Assembly (NCBI GenBank): GCA_001931875.2
Contig: MSJH02000656.1
Location: 1 to 64,000, forward strand
Length of the DNA stretch: 64,000 bases
Reading direction: 5' to 3'
DNA from: Byssochlamys sp. IMV 00236
Lineage: Eukaryota > Ascomycota > Eurotiomycetes > Eurotiales > Thermoascaceae
Part shown: positions 36,126 to 47,100 of the stretch, piece after piece
How positions within the stretch are numbered: the first letter of the stretch is position 1
Layout of the letters: each line of letters starts with the position of its first letter
Made by a program: the position numbers and the translations under genes
Notes under the pieces: generated by a model
Databases searched by the model: none
What the model saw: only the letters and a program-made list of their open reading frames with translations
What the model was told of the DNA's origin: nothing

Positions 36126-36951
36126 ATGGTAAGACCCTAGAACGCCCTGTTCTGAAGGAGCGCATTGACGCTAACTGTCTCTTTAGAGCTCTCCCTTCGA
36201 CATCAGTATGGCTCTCCCCCTCTGCTCTCTATGAGTATTGCGATATCCTTAATGATACTGATCGTCTCTCCACAGATGGCGGTGCCTGCGTTGCCATGGT
36301 GGGCAAGGACTGCGTCGCCATCGCCTGCGATCTCCGTCTGGGCATGCAGGCACTCACCGTATCCAACAACTTCCCCAAGATCTTCAACTACGCCCCTTCC
36401 ACCTACCTCGGTCTGACAGGCCTCGCGACCGATGTCACTACCGTTTCAGAGCTCTTCCGCTACAAGGTGAACCTATACCGACTACGAGAGGAGCGGAATA
36501 TCTCTCCACAGACGCTGGCCAACCTGGTCAGCTCTAGTCTATACGAGCGACGGTTTGGTCCGTGGTTTGTCAGCCCTGTCATTGCTGGAATCAACCCCAC
36601 AACGGGGAAGCCGTTCATCTGCGGCTTCGACAGCATCGGATGTATCGATTTCGCGAAGGATTTCATTGTCAGTGGAACAGCCAGTGATCAGCTGTTCGGT
36701 ACCTGCGAGGGTCTGTGGGAGCCTGACCTGGTATGTCATCCCGATTTCTATAAACCCTTCTTGATATGACTTGTTTCTAGAGACCTTGGCTAACTGTTCA
36801 TATCAAGGAACCCGAGGAACTCTTCGAAACCATATCTCAAGCCCTCCTAAACGCCGTCGACAGAGATGCCCTTTCTGGCTGGGGCGCTCATGTGTACATC
36901 ATAGAGAAGGACAAGGTTACCAAGCGGTTATTGAAGGGACGACAGGATTAG
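36126..36951 (+). CDS. pup3: 20S proteasome subunit beta3 (Pup3)
   Basis: Four exons: 36126-36128 (the ATG alone), 36187-36205, 36276-36730 and 36808-36951, about 206 residues, in frame. The sequence begins [20 protein letters not shown] and continues with the beta-subunit fold ([36 protein letters not shown]). It also has SVSR-like surface features typical of beta3, including [14 protein letters not shown] and [13 protein letters not shown]. The N-terminal catalytic threonine of active subunits is absent, as expected for beta3, which is structural. The protein acts in the outer face of the inner beta rings of the 20S core in nucleus and cytosol. The coding part of exon 1 is only the start codon, so the first intron decides translation. 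The gene is head-to-head with the p97-adaptor gene. Confidence 0.93.
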
Positions 36952-39900
36952 ACGCACGGGGACAGGAGTCACGGACGCTATGTTACCTTTTTTACGCCTT
37001 GTGCCGGTTTAAAGAAAGAAAAATCGAGTTCCATTTAATGAGCATCTAGCCCTCTACAAGAGTCTCTGAGCCAACCAAGTAGGATTCCTGTTAGGTTATA
37101 GCGCGGATGAGAAATAGGCGTATTCATGGTTGATTAGTTGAGTCGGTCTTGTCTCTGTGAATGTGTGCAGCATTAGGAACATTGACAAAATCTTAAGAGA
37201 ATTCAACGTTGATACGGCCTTTCGAAAGCCATTGAGGAGTCCACGCTGTCATGTTCCCTTATTTTCATCTAATCTTTGCACCTTGAAGATATACTGGATC
37301 ACGTTGATGTGCCTTCATTTACACGTGGAACCTAGACGGCTGTTATACAATCCTGTCGGTCCCCAAGTCTCATGTTTGACAGGTAAATGGCTTAATCATA
37401 TTACCTTCTCCATCAGAGCCCGACTAGTTCCCAGTGCCCAGCCTTCTTATTGAAATCCAAACTATGTCCCCACCTAGATATTCTCTAAGCGACCTGGACG
37501 AGTTGGGTTCATAGTGGTGTTTCAGATCTCTTTATGTTTTCTGCTTCTGATATCTGAGAAAATCTCCGTTTGCCAATTCGTATCTCTAATCTTGGACTGT
37601 AGATGCTTATGGCTGGAGAGAAATTATCGCAATAAGCGCGAGACGTGTATTGGCCCATTATAGCTTAGGGAATCCTAGACTACCCATCGCCATACACAGT
37701 CTCTTATATATCCCCTCGTCAGGCATTAAACGTTTCAGGAATATATAGTGGTCCAAATCTCTGAACAGAATTATGGCCTGCGAATGTTATACTAAATGGG
37801 TATGGCAGAGCAAGTCACCAGATACAGCAAACAAAAAGAATATCAGAGGGGGTCTGGAAGGAACAAACTATCACAAATATCATACAGATTGTCGTAGTGA
37901 AGTTTGCTTTTTACACATGCTTGCCATCATGTCCACCAGGCCATCTAGTCCCTGGTAGTTTCGTCTTTTATTAGTCTTCGCTGTCTAAGCCTAGATCTCG
38001 TGTAAATTATAATTTGAACCAATTATCCATTCGTACTTACACCTAGATTCTACTAGTAATAAATGATGATGCCTAGATAGTATGATAATATTCTGAAGAA
38101 AGAGCAAAAAATGAAAAGCAAAAAGATTCCCAGGCCTGGGATTTGTTGATCGGAACGTTCCAAGGTTCTACCTAACGGAGAATGAAGTCCCGTAGGGCAG
38201 ACACAGACCATATGATCAGTGGGATTATCTGACCGGTCCAGATCCCCCTGGAAAAACCAGAGTGTCACTCGCCATTTTTCCTATTACACCAACCTGAGCT
38301 CTGGTAAGAGAACGGTTCGTGCTGGTCATGATAAATCTCGGTATTCAAGAATCCGGGCTCACGTCAGAGGAAATGACCCTCTGCTCCATCTCTGGACGGT
38401 TCCTGCCTCACGCTATCGCCTAATACGGCCTCGTATGATTGTTTGAGTTATCAGGTTACCTAGCCAGGAGAATTAGTACTATCCTCATCGACTTTGTTGT
38501 TCACTTATGTAGGGGGGTTAACTTACTTTAGTATGATGTGAAAGTTTGGTCAGTTTGTTGACTTGGTTAGGTTCTTGTCTAAAAGGATCAATAGGACTAT
38601 ATTATCAGCTGTGGGAGTAAGATTTAATTTATAGTTATACTCATGTATAATAGTGGGTCAGTATCTCTTGTTTAATTCGAATAGTCCCTGCATGGCATAC
38701 AGCTCCGCGTGACTAGCAATTATTTTCCGAATTGGTCTTGGGATTCCTTTTTACCACATTGGACTCGTTCTTAATATAGGCTTTCGTTACCTAGTTATCT
38801 TAATTGGTGTTTATATCGGTTGTTAAATGGTACGCATATATTTAAAAGCATGTGATAACTGTACACCTGTGATGTTACCCTAAAAGCCTGACAGGGAGGT
38901 TTAATAAAGGCTTCCGAATAGGCTCGCGGCTTAACGGTTTCCAGATTGCCTCTATACTCCATAGGCACATTAAACAATTTCAGAAGGGAAGATAGCGACT
39001 TCAAGTACTGGCATATTCCCGGGCCGTGATGGGATCTGTGCATTGTTATCGCGTTATCTAGCTAGCTACTCTATTTCGAGGCTAATTTAGCTCTGTTTAG
39101 TGCTAGCTGACGCAAGAGCATGAGTGCATGAGTGGGATAGGAAAATAACTGGCTACTAAGAACTAGTTACGCAATTTGATCCCCCATGTGTATCTAGGAA
39201 GTCCATTTGAGAGGTTGGAACATAATATGTGCAGGTGGCTAGGTCACCCTATGTTGACTTGGCTAGGGAAATATGCTATATAAATTTCTGCCTGTTTTTG
39301 GCTCGGAACCCCATCGTCAAAACAACAGTAGAGAATCTCGAGGAATCAAGCTAAGTATTTTGGCACCTGCTACAGAACACCGGCCACGCGTCCGCACCGT
39401 CCATCTAGCGGACTATGGAAAAAAAAGACCATCTGTTTACTGGTACGCTTTCTCCCCCGCCAGCCACAGCTTTGTTGTCACTTCTGATGGACCTTTTCCT
39501 TATCGACTAACGCCATCTCGCATAAAGCGTAAGATGATACCTTGGTTGATATCTGACATATCTCTTTTAGTGTTTTATTGAGCCATCTAGGTTTTTTTTC
39601 TTCGGCGTTGAAGCCCGGGCTAGAGCAATGCAACGGATAGCATCGCCCTGATGCTAGAGAGGATACGTACGAGCATTACTACTGACGGCATTTATTCGGT
39701 GCTTTTTAGGCTATACGATTAGATCGCCGTTGCGGATCGATTTCTATCAAATGCACTGCGTGCTCGGACGGCACTGAGGAGAGCCCGCTCTGCCGCCTCG
39801 CTGAGGCTCTGGATTCAGAGTAGGTTGTGTGACGTTATGGAGAGTTGTTATCTGATCACTAGTCTATATTGACATTTTAGTTTCTGGCCTTGGTAGGTAG

Positions 39901-41454
39901 TTATCTTGAAGGGATTATTGTCACAGTACGTACTCTATTGGTTCCTCTTTGCACGCCGTCTTCCCGCTGACAAAGGAAAATTCTGACCGAAGCTGGAAAT
40001 ATCTTCCGAGCCCTGAGATCATCAAAGCAATCTCTATTATTGCCTTTCTATCGAACGGACAACATACTTGTACTCTTCTATTCCATGGACCACAAGAATA
40101 ATAACAGTAACTTCCTCGTCGCTACATCTCACCACCCGATGGCACACAGACCGTGATCAACGCGGGAAGAGCCCGAGGCAGTGAGCCGTCACAATCGTGA
40201 TCCACAGGCCGATCGCGTCCCCCACAGTCGTCTACGGCATGACGGCGATGGCTGATCTGGCTCTTCGACCGTGGGCCCATTCCGTTCTAGATCTCAGTAT
40301 TTCCATCCATTTTCTGCTTTCCAGACACCGCGGTCTCCCGTTCCTGTCGAGCGTGTGGTGCGAATCCGGCTCCTCTTGCTCTCCTTGGAAGATTCGAGAC
40401 GGGAATAAATGGCCACCTGGCGAGGCGGCTGGATTGCTGCTAAAGATACTATCTACTCTATATGGCGATGACCCCGATATTGTCAGGATGGGAGCGCCTA
40501 TTTGCCGCCTACCTTCTAGGCAGAATCGCGATCCAGACAAGCTGATACTGGAAATGTCACTCGTCAAGGAATAGTACCCTAGGATGAACCAGCTCTATCC
40601 AGGACTGGTTACAAAAAACGCCTGCTCGCCTGATCTTCTCAAAGCGTGGGCTCGTCCCGGACACGGGCTTTGAGCGCCTCTTCTAGGCCCGGCGCGGGAT
40701 CCCGGCACTGTGAGCTTCGAGGCCTTCCTGCTTTTTGATTACGGCACTAGACTTGCTCGACCCTTCAATCCTTTAGACTCGTTCTTGTAAGGTCCTCTTC
40801 TAATAACTCACAGCGCAATACCAAGTGCGCTATTGTTACGTTCTTTTCCGCATCTACCATTTTCACTTATCATTCCTGGGGATCAAAACTAGGATTCGGA
40901 TTCTGACGATCTTCCTGGTCTCTGCGTCGCAGATCCGCTAAAAAGACCGACTGCCCCCTCATTGGAAAAGCGTCCGGAGTATTCCCCATCTCCGCAGCCG
41001 GAGCAGCGACTCCAGACTGATATTTGCTACTCACGCCGGGGTCTTGACTTCTTATTTGGCATATAGATGAACCGGCTGTGTGGTAGCGAGATTAGCTGCG
41101 CGGTTTGGTCGGCACAAGATACGGATATATTTCCAACCCCCGACGTCAGTCTTCAGCTATTTGCAAACGTGAATAGTGTTTTAATGCCTGTACGAGCAAT
41201 ACAACACCTCTCTCACGCTCGACATAGATGAGACGGCCTAGTGGAGGAACGCCTCAGAGCTAGATCGTTATCGAATCGTCTCCGTTACGGCGATTTCACC
41301 GCACCAGACTTCAAAGCATGCTTTGGGGCCTTTTTCTACAGAGATTTATCATATATTGAGAGAGCAACGAATATCCTTTATAGGTCCCCTCTCACGATAT
41401 CGAAATCGAATCCGATGCCCGAGGAAATAAGCACCGATTCACGTACAACAGAAT
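36952..41454. other. Gene-empty stretch, about 4.5 kb, AT-rich in the middle
   Basis: No frame on either strand shows a motif, despite short frames such as 37157-37453 and 40197-40574. The segment around 38450-39150 is notably AT-rich and TA-rich. The last 800 bp (about 40650-41454) likely hold the promoter and leader of the histidine kinase. An old transposon altered by repeat-induced point mutation is possible but not shown. Confidence 0.5.
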
Positions 41455-44407
41455 ATGTCTGGGACAGTCACAGCCGATTCATCGGATCTCTGGAGCTCAT
41501 GTGGTCCGTCTATTCTGCCGCGGGAATCCTTATGCCTGTCGAGTGATCAGCCTGACATTGCTGTCCACAGCGGAGATTCCAATTTCGCCGATTCAGTTGT
41601 CAAGTACTTCGACGTAGCACAGAGCAACGCTGTGGAGCAGTTGGTAGCGCTCAAGGATGGGTTGAGGACGGTGGAGACGAAGATATTCTGGCAGCGCTTG
41701 ATGGAAGGTGTGACATCCATCTGCGGCGCCCAATATGGATTTGTGGCAAAGGCCACCGCAACAGATGGGGGATGGGGTGGCCAAAAGACAAACGGTCGAT
41801 CGTTTCCCTTGGGAGTAGCCTACTCCCGGCGTGAAGATGGTCACCATATTGAAGAAATGTCTCGGGATCATAGGTATCTTGCCTGTAGCACTCTTCGTGC
41901 TCACATGAATCATGCCAAGGTGTTCCTAATACCAGAAAAACTTGGCTCTTTCTTGCAGAGTGAGGCAGATCAGCTGCCTTTTCCTGCAGAGGCTTATTTG
42001 GGCGTGCCGCTATTCTTGGAGGGACATTGTATCGCCTATTTCGGCCTCCTGTGGTCAAAAGACGGTCTTCAAAGGAGGAATCTGCCATGGTCTTACTTGG
42101 AATTGATTCTTCATTCGTTAGAAGAGATGATAATTCCACGAGTGCTGGCTGGCGAAAAATTTGACGAGACAGTGACGCCAAATAGCATCGAAGCCGTCTC
42201 CACGGAGAACCCCCATAACGACTCTTGCCAAGCCGTCAGTAACTCAGCAGCACCATTCTCATTTCAGCCCCTTAAGCCCTATGCTAGGAGTTTATCTCAT
42301 GAACTGCGAACACCAATGCAGGGAGTTGTGGGTATGCTCGATGTTATGCATGCTACCGTCCGGGAAGCTCTGGACAATCAGCCTAACGCAGAAACGTTCC
42401 GTCTGTTCCAAAGTCTGAAAGAGAACATCGAGGCTGTACAAGGTCAGTCGGTCATAGATTTCTTTACTGATTCTTTACACCTAACACCCTTTTACAGATA
42501 GCGCGAGGCGAGCTGTTGAGGCCGCAGACAATGTCGTCCACGCCTATGATCTTAACATGGAAGTTCCTAAGACGCCTTCGAAGGAGGTGCAGGAGGAAAT
42601 CTTGGGCGATGTCTCCATTCCACCTGCAAATGTGCATGATAGCCGTCCGAGCATATTCATTGAAGGAAATAACATCGCCGTTAATCCGTTCAAACGACGG
42701 AGGAGCAATGCAGTTGACTGGGGCTATGCCCCAAGCTCGAAACGGAGGTCGCGTCTCGTGGCCCGGGAACTGTCTCCACGGACTGAAGAGGTCAAACATG
42801 CGGTCCTCGAAAGTGATCAGATCGTGTATTCGGCTCCGGAACATCATATGGAGGAGGTTGTTGCCAATGCTGTCAAGCAGACACCCTCCCTTGCCGCTCG
42901 AAGGTCTGCTTCTCACATCATTCTCGAAGGTCCTAGCTTGATGGGGCCGGTCTTCAGACACACAAAAATCCGTGATCTGCTTCGTTTGGTTATCAATGAA
43001 TCGCTTAACGTTGGCGACCGCCCGGACTCAGCGGTGGGAGAAGCCACCGCGTTCGGAGAGCGGATAGAGGTACGCTCACGTTCATCCAACGGAGAGCTTT
43101 CATCGAAGATAATAGAGTGGCTCGTCGACTCTACGGTTCCCGAGACCGTCTTCGTTGATGACCGGGATTTGGCTAAGCTAATATCATGTGTTTTTCTAAA
43201 CGCTGTCAAGTTCACTGAACGCGGGGAGGTTACAGTTTCAGTCACGTTGAACAGAAAGTCTCACTCCATTTTGATCTCTGTTAAGGACACAGGTACCGGA
43301 ATACCTGCCGCGTTCTTGCCAAATCTCTTCAAGCCTTTCTCTCGTGAGGATGACTCGACTACACGCAGTAAAGAAGGCCTGGGTTTAGGGCTCCTGGTGG
43401 CTAAGGGCCTGTCAAGGAAGATGGGAGGTGACTTAACTTGCGTACGATCATCCACGTCAGGGCCTGCTCATGGCTCGGAATTCGAAATCAGAGTGCCCAT
43501 CAGTCCGGTTGATGCGCTCAGAAGACCTCTCACGCCTATGGATAGACCGCGAAGTGTCTCGCAAATCAGCCTCGTTGAAAACGGTCACGATTCCGATGTT
43601 AGTTCTGAAACGAGACCTGACAGCAGAGGTCGAGACACTAACCCTCCAGGCGGCTCTTCTCCCCCCGGCACTAACGGCTCTCAACAACTTTCTCCAGAAT
43701 CAATGGACGCTGGTAACTGTCCCTCACCATGTGGAGTTTTTGCGACCCCGAAGAGCGCCCGTGTGCCTATTGGGCGTCACACTCATGACCATACACTTGC
43801 TGAAAAGTACCCTCTCACATTTCTGGTAGCGGAGGACAACAAAATAAACCGGCGCGTACTGGTAAATATGCTTGGTAAACTCGGCTATCACGATGTTTAC
43901 GAGGCTTTCGACGGAAAGGAAGCAGTCCGTATCATGGACGACATCCTACTATCACACTACCCCTCGCCTGCACCTGCCACTCCTCCAACAGAGGATCACG
44001 AGCACCAAAGTTCAAACAATATGCCATCGCAAGGGCGCTCACCAGCTAAGAAGCTTGTGGATGTGGTTCTGATGGATCTATGGATGCCAGAGATGGACGG
44101 ATACGAGGCTACAAGCCGTATATTCGAGCTCGTGGATAAACATACTCCCCATATTAAGCCACATTCACGGAAGAAGTTGCAGCCGCCGTCTTCATTCTCT
44201 CTGGGGCCTATGGACGATTCTATCCCATCACCAGCGTCGTCGCCGCTTTCTCCCACCGTTCTAGCAGTAAGTGCAGACGTGACCGATGAAGCGTTGGGCC
44301 GTGCTTGTAAGGTTGGAATGGAAGGTTACATGACGAAGCCATACAAGCTGTCAGATCTGGAACGGTTGATTTTGGAGTTCTGCGGCGGCAAGGCCAATTC
44401 GACATGA
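41455..44407 (+). CDS. Hybrid histidine kinase (GAF, HisKA, HATPase, REC)
   Basis: Two exons: 41455-42442 and 42498-44407, 965 residues. The N-terminal 240 residues look like a GAF-type sensor (SICGAQYGFVAK, then AYLGVPLFLEGHCIAYFGL). H282 in LSHELRTPMQG is the phospho-accepting histidine. The ATPase part has an N-box (FLNAVKFTERG), G1 DTGTGIP and G2 GLGLGLLVAKGL. The receiver has the acidic pair AEDN, phospho-Asp D856 in LMDLWMPEMDG and Lys in MTKPYKL. An unusually long spacer (about 120 residues with a KRRRS basic patch) separates the H-box from the ATPase lobe, and the receiver carries two Ser/Pro-rich insertions. By family it would signal through a phosphotransfer protein (Ypd1) to Ssk1 or Skn7. 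I place it with soluble GAF-containing fungal hybrid kinases but do not assign a named one. No transmembrane segment is seen. Confidence 0.9.
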
Positions 44408-44934
44408 TGTCTCGCGAAAAAGTGATCACCGCTGCTGGAAGCGTTTTTTATGACGAGTACGTATTCTCTTACCTACTATTGCCTTCTTCTTGTGATTCTC
44501 GTCAATGGCAGGACCAGAACGGCATTATTTATTCCTGTTGTAATTATATGAAGTTGATATGGCGTGACGATTTACGGCTATATAAGGTACAGAAGGAAAT
44601 GGTGTTCAAACGGCCGCTCGGGTAGGCCTGGGTATCTCATGTGCATAACTCTACCCGCTAATAAGGCGTGCAAAAATCAATGTATTCATGAAACAAAAAG
44701 AAACAGCAATCATCGTCCTCTGGAATATTAATAGGAATCCAAGGAGTTGGTCGGCAACAGATCATGTGACCTCTCCAAATTGAGCTCCTTCCTTCTACGC
44801 GATAGCTTGGGAGCTCCGATGATCTTATCGTAGACGAAGATTGCGCATTCAGGGAGCTGCGAGGTCAATCACCAGCCCTCAATTGATTCAAAAGTCCATG
44901 ATTCCTTGCTCGATCCATTAGATAGGATCCGACA
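44408..44934. other. Intergenic, promoter of the M20 peptidase gene
   Basis: It contains the 3' flank of the histidine kinase and the promoter of the peptidase. No gene is seen. Confidence 0.6.
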
Positions 44935-46251
44935 ATGAAGATCTCGTGGCTATCCTCATTGCTGGTGGCCGTTCCGGTCATCGCTCTGCCTCCACACCCC
45001 GCAGCTCCGCAGAGTCCCTTGCAACTTGAGGCCGAGGCGACGTCGAATACACAGAACCGATTGAAGGAGATAATCAATGCCTCGCCTCTGCTGTCATTTC
45101 ACCGGGATATCGTTGAGATCCCATCGATATCAGGAAATGAGGGCGAGGTGGGAGATTTCATCATCCGGTTTCTGAAAGCGCGCAACTTCATAGTCGAAAA
45201 GCAGATCGTCCCGCCTTATTTAGGGCGAACAAATGAACGGTTTAATATATACGCTTATCCTGCTTCAAGTCCCTCTCCAGAGATCCTCTTGACCAGCCAT
45301 ATTGATACTGTTCCGCCGTATATCCCTTATTCGCTTAGTTATCCTGAGTCATCCCCCAGTGGCTCCATCGATCGAGATGAGATCTTGATATCCGGCCGTG
45401 GTACTGTCGATGACAAGGCCGCGGTGGCTGCGCAGATCTTTGCGGTGCTTTCACATCTCCAGAAAGATCCAGAAGCGTCCTTGGGCCTGCTTTTCGTCGT
45501 TGGTGAAGAGAAGGGTGGTGATGGCATGAAATTCTTCTCTGATTCTTCTCTCAATACGGCGCCGCCGACTTTCCACACAGTTATATTTGGCGAACCGACT
45601 GAACTGGCGCTCGTATCTGGTCACAAGGGAATGGTCTTTTTCCGAGTCACTGCCAAGGGTAAGGCTGCCCACTCAGGATATCCCTGGCTTGGCCAGAGCG
45701 CTGTGTCTAGTATACTGCCCGCTCTCGCTATCATAGACAAGCTTGGTGATATTCCTGTAGAAGAGGGCGGTCTGCCATCGAGTCCGAAGTATGGTAAGAC
45801 AACTCTCAACATCGGCTTTGTGCAAGGCGGTGTCGCCACCAATGTCGTGCCAGCCTCTGCAGTGGCAGAAGTCGCAGTCCGTCTCGCCGCCGGAACAGTT
45901 GAGGAAGCGCAATCTATCATTGCGAAAGCTGTTTTCAAAGCCACAAATGGTGATGATTCCATCGAGATCGAGTTTGGTACCGAAGGCAACGGATACTCCC
46001 CTCAGGACCTTGACACGGACGTTGAGGGCTTCAATGTCACGACCGTGAACTATGGAACTGATGTCCCGAACCTCTACATCCACCAAGGCGCTGGTGGAAG
46101 CGGACATGGTCGTGTCAAGCGATATCTCTATGGACCGGGAAGCATTTTTGTCGCGCATGGAGACAATGAAGGACTCAAGCTGTGGCACATTGAAGAGGCT
46201 GTGAAGGGTTATGGACGATTGATCGATGCGGCTATCAAGAGAAACGAGTAA
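44935..46251 (+). CDS. Secreted M20-family metallo-carboxypeptidase
   Basis: A single exon of 438 residues. A signal peptide is clear at the N-terminus ([19 protein letters not shown]). The zinc-site motifs of the M20/ArgE-DapE group follow in order: His and Asp in [11 protein letters not shown], the bridging Asp in [11 protein letters not shown], the catalytic Glu pair in VGEEKGGDG, and the zinc-binding Glu in FGEPTE. A late His lies in SGHGRVKRY or VAHGDNEGL. The dimerisation lid region begins at [22 protein letters not shown]. Such fungal enzymes trim C-terminal amino acids from peptides outside the cell. No pro-region motif beyond about 40 residues is visible. The length is normal. Confidence 0.9.
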   Translation: MKISWLSSLLVAVPVIALPPHPAAPQSPLQLEAEATSNTQNRLKEIINASPLLSFHRDIVEIPSISGNEGEVGDFIIRFLKARNFIVEKQIVPPYLGRTNERFNIYAYPASSPSPEILLTSHIDTVPPYIPYSLSYPESSPSGSIDRDEILISGRGTVDDKAAVAAQIFAVLSHLQKDPEASLGLLFVVGEEKGGDGMKFFSDSSLNTAPPTFHTVIFGEPTELALVSGHKGMVFFRVTAKGKAAHSGYPWLGQSAVSSILPALAIIDKLGDIPVEEGGLPSSPKYGKTTLNIGFVQGGVATNVVPASAVAEVAVRLAAGTVEEAQSIIAKAVFKATNGDDSIEIEFGTEGNGYSPQDLDTDVEGFNVTTVNYGTDVPNLYIHQGAGGSGHGRVKRYLYGPGSIFVAHGDNEGLKLWHIEEAVKGYGRLIDAAIKRNE

Positions 46252-47100
46252 TGAAGGAAAATATGCCTAAAATAAAGGGTTTCCTACCTATTGCGCAATG
46301 TGATCTGATAGGACCACTTTCGGGGCAGGAATCATACATATGCATATGCCACTGGATCTGTGTCTAATATGACAAAAATGCTGTAAATAAGCATCATCTA
46401 CCCAGTGCGCGAAAAATCTTAACCCTATACACGCATACCTAGGTTTATAACTCGGAGCATCAGATAATAGCAATAATCTCGGCGAGTATACAATGTTAGT
46501 CGGATTCATTATTATTCTCCAAATTTAGGATTTGCAATCCATACTTTCCCGTTTAGGAAATATCAAAACTTGCCCGTGATGCTGTTTTTTTCTACGCGCG
46601 TCCTGAAGATTACATAAATCGCGTATTATTCATTACTCATACTTGAGATTCTTTAGTATTCTCAGTCTGTTTCAATTCACGAACTTCTAGGCGGCCAGTG
46701 ACCCACTAGGTGCTGGAACGGTGCTCTTTCTTGAGTCATAGATCCAACTATCAGCAGCGTTCGATACAAGGTATCATAATGCGAAGTACGTGGAGAAAGA
46801 AATCCCCAGGTCGCATCTTGAATTGCTTCTACGAAAGCCTAGGCCTCCAGAGGATTATTGAGGACAGGGTATGAGACACCGGATGTAAGAAACATGCACA
46901 GTGCAAAACCCATATTTTAGCTCTGAATACAAAAAGATATCTAGCTAAAGAAAAAAAAGAACCAAGTAATTAATTATACAAACGCTCCAGAGCAATGATA
47001 CAAAACAAGTACGAACTATACAAAACAGCAACTAGAATTGCCTTTTTCGTTGATTCTATCCCAACACATGTAGTATAGAACGGTTATATGTATAAAATCA
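46252..47100. other. Intergenic between convergent genes
   Basis: 3' flanks of the peptidase (plus) and the mannosidase (minus). It is AT-rich with no gene. An A-run lies near 46950. Confidence 0.6.

Noticed and set aside
40197..40574. Plus- and minus-strand frames of 111-125 codons upstream of the histidine kinase
   Set aside because: They overlap each other on opposite strands with no family motif; judged to be chance frames in the gene-empty stretch.
41241..41546. Frame of 101 codons overlapping the histidine kinase start
   Set aside because: It is in a different frame from the kinase, and no intron joins them; the kinase ATG at 41455 gives a complete GAF domain.
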